Positions 45,684 to 56,670 are shown, counted from the first letter of the stretch. The stretch is 64,000 nucleotides of DNA from Odobenus rosmarus divergens (GCF_000321225.1 NW_004450275.1:7651039-7715038), one strand, 5' to 3'. Program-made: numbers and translations. Notes: generated by a model from the sequence alone, not told the origin.

Positions 45684-46652
45684 NNNNNNNNNNNNNNNNN
45701 NNNNNNNNNNNNNNNNNNNNNNNNNNNNNNNNNNNNNNNNNNNNNNNNNNNNNNNNNNNNNNNNNNNNNNNNNNNNNNNNNNNNNNNNNNNNNNNNNNNN
45801 NNNNNNNNNNNNNNNNNNNNNNNNNNNNNNNNNNNNNNNNNNNNNNNNNNNNNNNNNNNNNNNNNNNNNNNNNNNNNNNNNNNNNNNNNNNNNNNNNNNN
45901 NNNNNNNNNNNNNNNNNNNNNNNNNNNNNNNNNNNNNNNNNNNNNNNNNNNNNNNNNNNNNNNNNNNNNNNNNNNNNNNNNNNNNNNNNNNNNNNNNNNN
46001 NNNNNNNNNNNNNNNNNNNNNNNNNNNNNNNNNNNNNNNNNNNNNNNNNNNNNNNNNNNNNNNNNNNNNNNNNNNNNNNNNNNNNNNNNNNNNNNNNNNN
46101 NNNNNNNNNNNNNNNNNNNNNNNNNNNNNNNNNNNNNNNNNNNNNNNNNNNNNNNNNNNNNNNNNNNNNNNNNNNNNNNNNNNNNNNNNNNNNNNNNNNN
46201 NNNNNNNNNNNNNNNNNNNNNNNNNNNNNNNNNNNNNNNNNNNNNNNNNNNNNNNNNNNNNNNNNNNNNNNNNNNNNNNNNNNNNNNNNNNNNNNNNNNN
46301 NNNNNNNNNNNNNNNNNNNNNNNNNNNNNNNNNNNNNNNNNNNNNNNNNNNNNNNNNNNNNNNNNNNNNNNNNNNNNNNNNNNNNNNNNNNNNNNNNNNN
46401 NNNNNNNNNNNNNNNNNNNNNNNNNNNNNNNNNNNNNNNNNNNNNNNNNNNNNNNNNNNNNNNNNNNNNNNNNNNNNNNNNNNNNNNNNNNNNNNNNNNN
46501 NNNNNNNNNNNNNNNNNNNNNNNNNNNNNNNNNNNNNNNNNNNNNNNNNNNNNNNNNNNNNNNNNNNNNNNNNNNNNNNNNNNNNNNNNNNNNNNNNNNN
46601 NNNNNNNNNNNNNNNNNNNNNNNNNNNNNNNNNNNNNNNNNNNNNNNNNNNN
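45684..46652. other. Assembly gap (969 N)
   Basis: An unbroken run of undetermined bases starting inside a SINE. About 150 bp should be the remainder of that SINE. The content of the other 800 bp is unknown. The long frames of 359 and 422 codons that cross it are artefacts. Confidence 0.99.
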
Positions 46653-46849
46653 CTCTCCAAGCCTTCAGATTTGCCCCTGTCTAAGTTGCTGGATCTCAAG
46701 GCCTGCTGTTTTACCATCATATTGGAAATTGCTGTCCTCCACATCCTATCCTGGACCTGTTTCTCAGATTTTGTGTTTTTCTCTTTCTTGTTTTCCCTTT
46801 ATCGTTTGCATGGACAATATCCTCCAGGAGTTTCCTCCTCATTCAGTCA
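46653..46849. other. Unassigned DNA after the gap
   Basis: Nothing recognised. Confidence 0.4.
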
Positions 46850-46960
46850 ACCAACTTTTGCTAACTACCAAGTGCCATGCACTGTCCCAGGTATTGAGGT
46901 TAGGGTGGGAACCCATCTTCATGGAATTTTATTTTGAAGAGCACCAAGGTGAAAAGGACC
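46850..46960 (-). mobile_element. L2 3'-end relic
   Basis: Antisense L2: 'ccaacttttgctaactacca', 'agtgccatgcactgtcccag', 'gtattgaggttagggtggg', 'catcttcatggaattttatt'. Confidence 0.7.
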
Positions 46961-47540
46961 ATCCTTCTCTCATACATGTGTTGCAGGGATGATCTTGCCC
47001 ATGAACCCTACTGAGAGTATAGGAGGGAGCTCAGCAACTCCTTCCCAGTGTCCCACTTTCACCTCTGCAGGAAACAGCATCTGTTTCTCTGGGAATGGCT
47101 CCAGTCTTTCCAACTTAATGTGGTCATGGGCACATGATCTGTCCCAGGGAGAGGCACATAACAAAAACTGAGCTTGGGTACTCAGGCATTTGGTACACAG
47201 GCACAGCTGAGATCACTGAGCATAAATGATATAACCCGACATTTCTCTGGAGCCAGGACTTCCTTTCTTCAGAGAATGGAGATTTGCCTCATTCAAACCT
47301 TGTCCCATTCTCTAAAGGTAAAGGACACATATTCTCTGTAAGGTGTTCGGCTAAATCCCGTGGGAGACACATGGAGGGAGCTTGTCTGCCTAAGGATAGA
47401 ATGAGACTAATGTACAGAAGTGATTAGAGTCTGGACAGAGAGATCTGAATACTCTATTTCCAAAAGTCTTGCATAGCTCAGAGGTGTTGAGATGTTAAAG
47501 AGGCCGCTTCTACACTCAGTATCTTGTTATTCATCTCCAG
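46961..47540. other. Unassigned DNA
   Basis: No confident element or exon. Confidence 0.4.
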
Positions 47541-47735
47541 TCAGATGAGAGAGAGACAGAAGACAGAGAGAAAGCAAGAGAGAGAGAAAGAGATTTCAGC
47601 ATCATTTGCATCTCCTGTGTCTCTCCATGATCCACCCCTAGAATTCCCTCCCTCAATTCTTTCGGGCACTAAATTGTCCCTTTTTCATAGCTAATTTGAT
47701 TTTAATTTCTGTCTTCTGCAACCAGAATCCTGAGT
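47541..47735 (+). repeat. GA-rich tract and possible LTR 3' end
   Basis: 47541-47594 is an impure GAGAGA/ACAGA tract. It is followed at 47690-47735 by 'ttaatttctgtcttctgcaa' and 'ccagaatcctgagtaatg', wording like the 3' end of a MaLR-type LTR. The LTR reading is weak because no 5' part is visible. Confidence 0.4.
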
Positions 47736-47984
47736 AATGACAGGCAATAAAAGGAAAACTGTCTATTATAGAAAAATCCTTGGGAATATGCTCTATTGAG
47801 GCCCAGAGATCTCCCTGACCTACTTTGTAATAATTTGTCCCCTCTCTCAGCAAACAAGATGCAATCAACTAGGATTCTCCAAGGTCTCTGAACCCCCCCT
47901 AAATGACATGTCACCTATCTGCAATAAGGAGGAAGAGCAGATGAATATGTATAATTAGCAAATTCCTATGAAAAGAGAACATCT

Positions 47985-48075
47985 TTGTTGGATTGTAATC
48001 TCCATGAGGTCAAGGATTTGTCTAGTTTTATTCACTGCTTTATCTCTAGTGCTTAGGAGAGTATTATAAAATAAG
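47985..48075 (+). mobile_element. L2 3'-end relic
   Basis: Sense L2: 'gattgtaatctccatgaggt', 'caaggatttgtctagtttta', 'ctgctttatctctagtgctt'. The terminal repeat may be replaced by the ATGT run near 48078-48092. Confidence 0.65.
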
Positions 48076-48489
48076 TTAATGTATGTATGTATAGATGGGC
48101 TTTTAACATATAGAAAAAAATTAAAGGAAAAGTTGTCCATTATTTTTCCCAATAAGAAACAAAAAGCAGATTGTGTTTGGGTGGTCAGTATGGGTCCTAA
48201 ATTCTGTCTGAGTGAAACAATAAAAGTAGCAAACATTTCTCTCTGTCCCCCTAACCTACCAGAAGACCATGAGAGATCAAGATGCTAGTGGGTCAGACAA
48301 ACCCTCAAGGGGGTTATTGATTCACAACGTCAGGCAGGAGTCCTAGGGTGATACCTACCAATTTTAAAAAATTATAAAAGACCAAGAAAAGCCAAAAAGA
48401 AAAAAAATATTTTCTTAGCATCTTTATGCAAGACCAGGCTTATCTTTGGTTGTTACTTATCTCCAGGGAGCTATATTAAATAACCCACT

Positions 48490-48703
48490 TAGCAGTATCC
48501 TTATTTTTTTATAGATTTTATTTACTTGAGAGAGTGAGAGAGAGAGAGAACAAGTGGGGTGAGGGGCAGAGGGAGAAGCAGACTCCCCACTGAGCAGGGA
48601 GCCTGACATGGGGCTCGATCTCGGGACCCTGGGATCATGACCTGAGCCGAAGGCAGACGCTTAACTGACTGAGCCACCCAGGAGCCCCTAACAGTATCCT
48701 TAT
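48490..48703 (-). mobile_element. CAN-SINE with target duplication
   Basis: The body is about 48505-48688, antisense, ending in 'gccacccaggagcccc'. Flanks TAGCAGTATCCTTAT (48490-48503 with adjoining T) and TAACAGTATCCTTAT (48689-48703) differ at one base. The usual AAAG before ATTTTATTT is reduced to 'atagattttatttac'. Confidence 0.94.
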
Positions 48704-49559
48704 ATATAAAATCCTTATTAGCAGGTTGCTTTAATGATGAAATGTCAGACAACCCTCCAAAATGTCATATATTATGTTATTAAAGAGTACCGATAGAAAA
48801 CAAATCAATTCTGGTTTTTATATATTCAAAGTTTTAGAGGTACATAAACAACCTGCAATTTTATCTCTAGAGAGTGGGCAAGGTTTAAACAGGGCAAGCC
48901 TTCCTTTCCAGATATTCATTATAACACTTCTCAGCTGAAGGGGACATAAAACTCCACTTGGAAGTTGCAAATGTATATTTTTATTCCTCAAATAAGCTTC
49001 TCTTTGAAAGACAGTGACTAGTTTCAGTGATGTCAAAGGAAGGAGTACTAATGATCAAACAACCAGAGCCAACTTCTGAGTTGATGTATTTTTATTGGAC
49101 ATGCTACATTCGATGGCAACGCTCAGTAGCAACTGAATGGTAGAGACTAAAAGCCAAGGCAAGACACTCATTCATGCTGAGGGACAAATCTATCACGTTA
49201 CATTGAAGTGTTTGTCTCCCTGCCATTGTCCCTGTGGGATCCAGTCATTGGTACAGAGGGTCTGTGGTGAAAAGAATATTAGTGAATGCTCTGTCAAGTG
49301 AACAGATGAATCAATACGTAAGATCTGTAGTTAATGGTCTTTCTCTTTTTCCTCTACATAAAATTTAAACTCCCCATGATTATTCATAATGAAAGGAGTT
49401 AACTCTGGGATAGTGATTTCTCCACTTATTCTTTTTCCTCTCTTCTGTGTTAAGCCAGAGGGTGGTCTCACAAATGCATCCACTTTCAATTCTACCACTC
49501 TTTCTTCATAGAACTTCTTCTGATCCTTATGTTTTCATATGTTTGTGGGGGGTTTTTTA
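48704..49559. other. Unassigned DNA
   Basis: No confident element or exon. Confidence 0.4.
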
Positions 49560-49672
49560 ATCTCACACACTTGAAAGTAAACCCCACTCTTTGTTGAGCT
49601 TGCACAGTAGTGTAATCTCAGCTCCTATAATGCAGATTAAGTGTTCAATAAATATTGGATAAATGAAAGGAG
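49560..49672 (+). mobile_element. L2 3'-end relic
   Basis: Sense L2: 'ctttgttgagcttgcacag', 'tgtaatctcagctcctataa', 'agtgttcaataaatattgg' and 'ataaatgaaagga'. Confidence 0.65.
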
Positions 49673-50375
49673 GCATTGTCAGTGGGAGGCATTTATCATC
49701 TTCCCTCAGAAAGTTTCCATCTCTCACTTCACTATTTGAAGTGGAAAGATACTAACGCACTGTGATTCTCTCCCCTGAAGATGGAAGATTCGTAGGTGCC
49801 CTTACCAGAGGGACTGGCATTTGGGAAAAGACATTAATCCTCTAATGAGGTACCTGCTGAAGGAAGATTTCTGATAAAGACAGTTATAATTATCCTAGTT
49901 TGTAGCTCTATTTTGATGATGCGTTAACTATAGCTGGGTTTTCATCTTCATACTTTTCAAAATATACACACAAAGGGATTAATTTGAGTGGCCAAATCAA
50001 TATGCATGTTAAAACTAGCAGGTTAAGCAGTTATACAATAAGTTCAAACAGATGACTGAATGCAATATTACAATAGCTTATTACTCATCCTTAAATAAGT
50101 TAATGGTCTATTTTGGACAGAGCATACAAATAACTTTATCTCGAGCAACTCATTGAAAGAACATACTTCCTTTGCGTATACAACAGAAACTGAGACCATA
50201 TTTCATAAAGTAATTTCCAAATACACAGAGGCAGTGTGACCTATGTTAATTAGAGGGAGATTATTGCTTTCCCTCCACCTGATTTGCCTCATCTAGTCAA
50301 GCAGTTGGTAAGTCAGTTAAAATACACATCTTATCATAGGACAATAGAGCAGAAGGGTGAGCCAGACCTTGGTTT
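49673..50375. other. Unassigned AT-rich DNA
   Basis: No confident element or exon. Confidence 0.4.
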
Positions 50376-50850
50376 CGGTATTTGTTTCCAATTGCTGCTG
50401 TAACAAATGATGGCAAACTTCGTAGTCTAAAACCATACAAATTTACTATCTTATACTTCCGGACGTCAGAAGTCTGAAATGAGTCTATACAAGGCTAAAA
50501 TCCAAGTGTCAGTAGGGTTGTGTTCTTGCTGGAGGCTCTGGATGAAAATCTATTCCTTGCCTTTTCTGGCTTCTAGAAGCCACCAGCATTCATTGGCTTA
50601 TGGCTCCTTCCTTCATCTTCAAAGCGTATCACTTCAAACTACGTTTCTGGAGTCACATCTATTCTCTGATTCTGACGCTCCTCTTTTATAAGGACCCTTG
50701 TGATTACAGTGGGATTCAGGATAATCTTCCCCTCTAAAAAAATCTTAACTACGCTAAGTCCTTTTTGCCATGTAAAGTAACCTATTCACGGGTTCTGGGG
50801 ACTAGGACAGGGAATTTTTGTGATGTTGTTGTTCTGTCTACCATAGTTTA
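50376..50850 (-). mobile_element. MaLR (MLT1-type) solo LTR
   Basis: Antisense MaLR LTR: 'tttccaattgctgctgtaac', 'aaatgatggcaaacttcgta', 'ctaaaaccatacaaatttac', 'gcttctagaagccaccagc', 'ttttataaggacccttgtga', 'ttacagtgggattcaggat', 'ggggactaggacaggga'. The order from 3' to 5' LTR end is complete and no internal region follows. The 70-codon frame at 50479-50691 lies in it. Confidence 0.83.
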
Positions 50851-50854
50851 TGTT

Positions 50855-51050
50855 CCTACTTTGCCATTTATAAGGTGAAATTTAATATCTCTGATCTTCT
50901 GGGGGTGGTGTTTGTTTTTGGTTTTGGTTTGGAGGGGTGGTCTTTAGAATAGGAATTAGAAATCTCAGTGCTATAAAAATTAAAGGAGACAATGAATATA
51001 AAGCATTTAGTGCATTAGGCTGGTATCAATACATGATGGCTAGTACGTAT
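50855..51050 (+). mobile_element. MIR SINE relic
   Basis: Sense MIR: 'actttgccatttataaggtg', 'aaatttaatatctctgatc', then after a T/G-rich interruption 'ataaaaattaaaggagacaa', 'tgaatataaagcatttagtg' and 'catgatggctagtacg'. The TTTGG-rich middle (50910-50940) seems to replace the usual core. Confidence 0.55.
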
Positions 51051-52059
51051 TCTTCTTCTTCTTGGATTTGGCCAATCTCATAGATTAGGTCTTCCATTTA
51101 CTCTGATCATAGAGACATAGAGCTTAGAAGTACCAAAGCTTTAATTTTTCATTTCCTTAATTGCTAACCTCCTATGTTTTCAATTTTTACATCAGGTCAA
51201 AATGACTATTTCCCTAAAAGGGAAATAATAATGAGACTTCAAGAGGAAAATAGAAATAAAGAGGAAATATTTTAGGAAACTCTGGCGGCAAGAATTTTAA
51301 CAGAAGCTAATTTCTTAACTGAGGGTGTGCTGACCCAGACACTGTCCAGACGGTGTCTCTCCAGCACTCACTCTCTGGGAGCATCTACAGGATGGCATTC
51401 AGTTCTGTTTGCTGCACTAGTAAGCAGTTCATTGGGTATTAAGTGAGGTGTACATGCACACACATAGGGGATGAATACACACATAAACGTGTGCAAAAGT
51501 GTGGGCACACACACATAATTTTAAAAACAAGCAGCATAACAGCAAAGTACTGTGAGCAGTGGCCTTATATAGGTTATGTCTGTGATCCATAAAAGGAAGT
51601 TTCTCCCCTTTCACTTACTTATGAAAATTACTCAAAGAAAACTTCATTGTACAGGTGTGCAAAAAAATATATGAAAGTATATTATCAAATTAGATGAATT
51701 ACATGATAATTCATCTGTATGTAACTAGTCAATCTCTAACATTTTATCCAGTTGAGAAATTCACTTTTATATCTAACTTAATCTCAATTTACTTGCAGAG
51801 ATAAAAAAAAAAAGCCAGTTATATTTTGTGTAATAGTCAAATACTTGGATTGTTATAAAAGTCATACCACCATTTATAGTAACACGGCAGTCATTACTAT
51901 ATGTCTTTTGATACCCATCTGTTAGTGTGTCTTTATTTACATCCTCATTACATTTAACTTCATACACTGTGAAGATATTTGATCATGAGATTTTGGGCTC
52001 TTTTATAACTTGATTTTTTTTTTCTATGTGTGTTTAGGAAAATTGGCAAGTTTTTGAAT
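51051..52059. other. Unassigned AT-rich DNA
   Basis: No confident element or exon. A short TTC run lies near 51049-51062. Confidence 0.4.
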
Positions 52060-52217
52060 AAATTCATTTAGCAAATACATGTTGAACATCTATTATGCTC
52101 CAGGAGAATACGAAGTTTCAACAAACAATATGTTTGTTGTCCTGTGGTGGTGAGCGACAGGTTCTGTGAAGAAAAATAACAAGTAAAAGTAAAGCAGTTT
52201 AAGGGGAAAGAAACAAA
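52060..52217 (-). mobile_element. L2 3'-end relic
   Basis: Antisense L2: 'aaattcatttagcaaataca', 'tgttgaacatctattatgct', 'ccaggagaatacgaagtttc', 'aacaaacaatatgtttgttg'. Interrupted to the right by a SINE. Confidence 0.68.
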
Positions 52218-52463
52218 GAGAAGTTGTATTTTATTTTATTTTATTTTTTCTTTTTTTAAGATTTTATTTGTTTATTTGACAGAGAGAGAGAGCGAGCGAG
52301 AGCAGGAACACAAGCAGGGGCGAGTGGGAGAGGGAGAAGCAGGCTCCCCATGGAGCAGGGAGCCTGATGCGGGACTCGATCCCAGGACCCTGGGATCATG
52401 ACCTGAACTAAAGGCAGACACTTAACGACTGAGTGACCCAGGCGCCCGAGAAGTTGTATTTTA
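52218..52463 (-). mobile_element. CAN-SINE with 16-bp target duplication
   Basis: The body is about 52234-52447, antisense, ending 'gacccaggcgccc'. The exact repeat GAGAAGTTGTATTTTA at 52218-52233 and 52448-52463 defines the insertion. A TTTTA-rich stretch (52231-52255) precedes the usual tail complement, so the tail is long. The GA block includes GAACACAAGCAGGGGC, as in the copies at 4149 and 59144. Confidence 0.96.
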
Positions 52464-53039
52464 AATTGAATATGAAAAACAAAGAATCTCCTGAGTACTG
52501 TCAGCTTGGAAATGGCCACTGTGTCTTCCTGTTGAACACACACAATTTTACAAAAAACTAAAATCAGACAAGACCACTCTTGTAACCATATTAGAACAAG
52601 ATCAGAATAAGACAAAATAGTAACCATGTCTTAGTTCAGATAAAAACAAGTACACTGTGCAAATCACTAAAATAACCAAATATCCTCTTCACCCAGCTAA
52701 CATGAGTAACTAATTCTTATTGACTCTTTGCCAATTACAGCTTTTTCTCTCTTTTCATTCCTCCTGGTTAAAAGTTGTTAAGGTACCCAGTTATGGAATT
52801 GCTCCCACTTTCTGGCAGCCTCAGAGCAAAACCATGCTTCACTGAATCTTCCCCCAAAATAATCTCCCCCCCGCCAAATAACACAAATTTGAGCCCTTTC
52901 AAACCCCCTTGCTGGTATACCACATGGGTCCCCATGGTGTGCTGCTCCTCTCACTACAACAAGCCAAGAAATCCAACATTGACCAGAGTTGTGTTTCTGG
53001 TATTCTTCGGCTAAGAGAAGTCATCTCTGATGAACTGAT
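52464..53039. other. Unassigned; LTR-like wording
   Basis: Phrases such as 'cagacaagaccactcttgta', 'gataaaaacaagtacactgt' and 'ttctggtattcttcggcta' have the look of an old LTR on the plus strand, ending near 53025. I cannot name the family or define ends, so this is only a suggestion. The 79-codon frame at 52775-53014 lies in it. Confidence 0.3.
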
Positions 53040-54430
53040 AGTTGAGCATATACCTACATGAAGTAAGGGAATGAACCATTTGGCCATGGGAGGGAAAAGG
53101 GAAGAGCCAGTGCAAAGACTCCAAGTCAGGTTCATGCCTGGGTGGGTTCAAGAAAGAGCAAAGATACAGAGATGGTTGGATCTGCATAAGTGGGAAAAAA
53201 AAAAGAGGAAATAAGGTCAAGGTCCTGATTGTGAAGGGTCTTGTATACCCTGATGTTATGGACTGAATGTTGGTGTCCCTCAAAAAGTCATATGTTGAAG
53301 TCTTAACCCCCAATGTGATGATATTAGAAGGTGGGGCCTTTGGGAGGTAATCAGGGTGAGCTGAGGTCATGAGGGCAGGGCCCTAGTCTGATGGGATTAG
53401 TGCCTTTATAAGAAGATAAACCAGAGATCTTGCTCTTTCTCTCTGCCACTGTGATGGGTGGCCATCTGTAAGCCAGGAAGAGGGCTCTCACCATGAACTC
53501 AGACTTCTAGCTTCCAGAACAATGAGAAAATAGATTTCCATTGTTTAAGTCATTAGGTCTATTGGTCTTCTGTTATGGCAGCCAAGCAGTCTAAGACACC
53601 TGGCAAAGACACGGGTTTTACTCCACTTCAAGTGAGTTGAAACTTTTGGAGGGTCTCAATATGACCTGACATGTTTTAATAGGATCATTCTGGCTGCTCA
53701 GCTGAGAATATATTGTAGAAAAGTCAAGAAAAGAAGACCCAGTGAGGAACTCAGGTAATAAATAGGTAACTTTTTTAAGGTAATAGCAATGAAACAATGG
53801 TGGAAAGTAGGCATTGGGGATAGAACAGACAGCTGAAATCCAGTCTTGGATACCAAATATATTTTGAAAGTAGAGCCAACAGATCTGGATATCTATTTGA
53901 TGTGGACCCCAAGGAAGATAAAAAATGTGAGTCAAAAATGACTTCAAAGTCTTGAGATAGTAGATGAATTGAATTACCATTTGCTAAGATACTAAGTCAA
54001 AGGGATGAGGAACTGAGGAGACTATAAATTAAATCTCAATGATGAAAAATTTACATTTGAAATGCCTATTCTGAATTCAAGTAGAGATACCCAGTAGCCA
54101 GATCTATGAATCTGAAGCTCAGGGGATTAAGATTAGAAATATAAATTTAGAAATTATTATTTAATAGATGATGTTCAAAGTCATGGGAATGAGCGACCTA
54201 GGGTGTGAGAAGATGAGGGATTGAGCCCTGAAACACTCTCACAGAGGCTGGGAAAATCCCACCAAGACTGAGCAAAAGCTGTCATTGAGGTAAGAAAAAA
54301 AGCAAGTGCTGTACCCTTGATCAAACCATGCTCACAACATAAATGATCACCCAATAATAACAGTGTCATGACAAGTTTAGCCTGTGAGACCAATGTTTGT
54401 TTGAGTCCTTTCAAGAGCGTTTCATGCAGG
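53040..54430 (-). mobile_element. L2 LINE relic split by an LTR
   Basis: Antisense L2 runs from about 53040 to 53253 ('gattgtgaagggtcttgta') and resumes at 53599 with 'ggatcattctggctgctcag', 'gaaatccagtcttggatacc', 'tacatttgaaatgcctattc' and 'gagggattgagccctgaaac'. The last is the complement of the decayed GVPQGSVLGP-type reverse-transcriptase motif. About 1 kb of L2 is preserved on the two sides of the LTR at 53254-53598. All frames are broken. Confidence 0.78.
53249..53603 (+). mobile_element. MaLR solo LTR inserted in L2
   Basis: The LTR is 53254-53598 (345 bp). It starts TGTTATGGACTGAATGTTGG and ends CAGTCTAAGACA. Internal words include 'gtcatatgttgaagtcttaa', 'tgggaggtaatcaggg', 'gggattagtgcctttataag' and 'ctagcttccagaacaatgag'. 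Flanking CCTGA (53249-53253) and CCTGG (53599-53603) look like the 5-bp target duplication typical of MaLR, with one change. It splits an L2, so it is younger than the L2. Confidence 0.88.
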
Positions 54431-54549
54431 TTCCACAGGATGCTAACTGAAATCCTAGGTGTGGCAAATTAGACTTCATGTATTTGTAATCTTATTCCTT
54501 CTTCTTTAATCTCTGTATTGAAGGGAGATTAATCCAGCCATTTGTTATG

Positions 54550-54725
54550 CCAGTGTTTCTCACAGTGAGCATCAGAATTATTGGGGCACTTGTTAAAAAA
54601 TGCACATTCTTGAACCCCAACTCTGGACCAACTGAATCAGAAACTATGAATGAGCATGGCACCCTGGAACTGCCATCTCAGTAAGTTCCCAAGCAGATTG
54701 CCAAGCACACGACATTGGAGAACAA
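54550..54725 (+). mobile_element. MER5A (hAT-Charlie) DNA transposon relic
   Basis: The order is 'cagtgtttctcacagtgagc', 'atcagaattattggggcact', 'tgttaaaaaatgcacattc', 'cccaactctggaccaactga', 'atcagaaac', 'cagtaagttcccaagcagat', ending near 'cattggagaac'. This is the MER5A pattern with terminal inverted repeats partly decayed. It is a nonautonomous element with no coding capacity. Confidence 0.82.
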
Positions 54726-55096
54726 TAAGCCCTACCTATATTCTCATCCTGTCATGAGGAAGGAAGGGAGCTAATCTAAAACAGTCAAATTCAGGACATC
54801 ACCATGGGCCAAGAATCTTTCAGGGAAAATAGCAAAACCAAAACCATATTCAGATATTGGGATGTCTACTTTCAGTCATCCATCACTCTATAAATTTCTT
54901 TCTTGCTTTCTATAAAATTAACAAAGGTATAGTATTTTTCCTGATGATATCTTGGCACCAAAATGAAAACATTTTTGCAAGTGTCATATCACAATCAGAA
55001 TGCCCTACTTTAGTTCAGAAAAACATAATTCAAGCCATTGTTTATGGAATTGCTGCAACATATGGTCACCAAAGAAATCTAGCAGCCACTATAGGG
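54726..55096. other. Unassigned DNA
   Basis: No confident element or exon. Confidence 0.4.
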
Positions 55097-55149
55097 AAAG
55101 ACTTTGCATCCTCTTTTTTTTATTATTTTTTCAAAGACTTTGTATCCTC
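55097..55149 (-). mobile_element. Tail-only retroinsertion (oligo-T) with target duplication
   Basis: AAAGACTTTGCATCCTC (55097-55113) and AAAGACTTTGTATCCTC (55133-55149) are a 17-bp direct repeat with one change. Between them are only 19 bases, almost all T on the plus strand (a poly(A) stretch with two T interruptions on the minus strand). This is what an L1-mediated insertion looks like when reverse transcription stops within the poly(A) tail. A simple local duplication is the alternative. Confidence 0.6.
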
Positions 55150-55448
55150 CTGATGAGCTGGTTCTGTAGACTCTCCTTCCACTCTTGGATGCAAAGGTGC
55201 CCTCCACTTGTGGATTCTGATTTGACAGAAATACAGATTTGACTATAAATATAGATTTGACTATAAATTTAGGAGGATGACTGGTTGAGAACATTCTTGA
55301 GCAAAATGAGTTTTGAGCTACAATAACGGTGGTTTCCCCGACTTATTGGACTTATGATATGCTAGGAACTAGAGTAAGACATATATGATTTCATTTCTTC
55401 TTTCCTGTAGGACTGTGATACAAACAAGGGTTTGAATTGAGTAAGTGT

Positions 55449-55923
55449 TGCATTGAGAAGCAGACTTAAGATGGAGTGTTGCATGCAAGATGTGTATTAG
55501 GAGCACCTTGCCATCAACACTAGTCTGTAAACCTGTGTAAAACCTCTGAACACGAGAGACTCTATTTTGAGACTAACAACTTTATCCTGTTTTTTTGAAA
55601 CAAATATCACATGGAATTATTGAACTGGGCAGAAGCATATGATTGAACAAAGGACTGCCTACACCTCCATACTTGAGAAAAATTGAACACTCTCCAAAAG
55701 GTATTTTCCTACTAACTGACATAATGTGCTCAGAAAACCAATGAGATGTCAAATGTCATTATATCTGCCAATCATAATTTTTGGAAAACAATGTGTAAGT
55801 CTCCTAATACTTCTGCAATTTGCTAACGAAGACCACTGGCTTTTACTCCTCAATGAGACATGATTTGGGTTGCCCGCACATTGTAATTCTAAGACCCCAA
55901 ATGAATGCTGTTGTTTTATTTCA
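55449..55923 (+). mobile_element. Possible solo LTR (retroviral-like)
   Basis: The segment begins TGCATTGAGAAGCAG and ends GTTTTATTTCA. It has two CCAAT motifs (near 55738 and 55768) and the R/U5-like wording 'ggttgcccgcacattgtaat' and 'aagaccccaaatgaatg', where a polyadenylation signal would be expected but reads AAATGAA. Flanks GTGT and GTGC resemble a 4-bp target duplication. The length of 475 bp suits an LTR. I cannot assign a family and no internal region is recognisable. Confidence 0.35.
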
Positions 55924-56376
55924 GTGCTTCCCCTTTTCTCAGGGGACAAGGGAGAAGAGGGAGAGTAGGGGGCAGAGCGAGAGGAAGACTAGGAGCCGTG
56001 GTGCCGCCTCAAGGAGGGCCTCCACAAACCAGGGAGTTCTGCAGTCAGAATGCCTCTCAGAGCCGAAAAGGGATCACCCTGAGTGAGGAGCTTTCTTGCA
56101 GCTGAGGCAATCCCTGAAGGGCCCGATAGCTGAGGGTTATGTGCAGAAAGCTCCCACGTTGAGGCAACAGGTCCTTCACTGAAGAGGGACCTGGGAGGCC
56201 CATCACAGTGCCCGCCTGAGGGATCCAAGATGTCAGAACTAGAATGTGGCAGAGCGGAGGAGTGTAACATAGAAGAGTTTGATCTTAAAAGTAGTTGTCT
56301 AAAGCAGACTAAAGAATTTCATAAATGCCTTTTCCACCCAGGGGTGAGTTATTAAAAGATGCACAGTGATTATCTT
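55924..56376. other. GC-richer unassigned block
   Basis: 55940-56260 is richer in G and C than its surroundings, starting with a GGGAGAGTAGGGGG purine stretch. Frames on both strands reach 60-90 codons with no recognisable motif. It could be an extension of the LTR-like element just upstream. Confidence 0.35.
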
Positions 56377-56619
56377 CAGGAATCATTTCTCTTCTTTTTT
56401 TTTTTTTTTTTAAGAATTTATTTATTTATTTTAGAGAGAAAGAGAGAGAGAAAAAGAGCATGAGCAGGAGGGGCAGAGGGAGAGAGAATCTCAAGCAGAC
56501 TCCGCACTGGCGTGGAGACTGAGGCAGGGCTCAATCTCATGACCCTGAGATCATGACCTGAGCCAAAACCCAGAGTCAGACACTGACTGTGCCACCAAGG
56601 TGCCCCAGGAATCATTTCT
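56377..56619 (-). mobile_element. CAN-SINE, older subtype
   Basis: The body is about 56391-56605, antisense. T17 is followed by 'aagaatttatttatttattt' and a GA block, then 'gaatctcaagcagactccgc', 'atctcatgaccctgagatca', 'ccaaaacccagagtcagac' and the head 'gccaccaaggtgcccc'. The exact repeat CAGGAATCATTTCT at 56377-56390 and 56606-56619 marks the target duplication. The CTCAAGCAG and ACCCAGAGTC features match the copy at 58639. Confidence 0.95.
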
Positions 56620-56670
56620 ATAGTTTGTGTTTCAGGATAATGTATTAGAATGTCAATTAGCTCATGTTGT

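Noticed and set aside
45665..46937. 359- and 422-codon frames on both strands
   Set aside because: Both are open only because they cross the 969-N gap.
47541..47594. GA-rich tract considered as an antisense SINE
   Set aside because: It lacks the ATTTTATTTATTT tail complement and the GAGCCACCCAGG head. Called a simple repeat.
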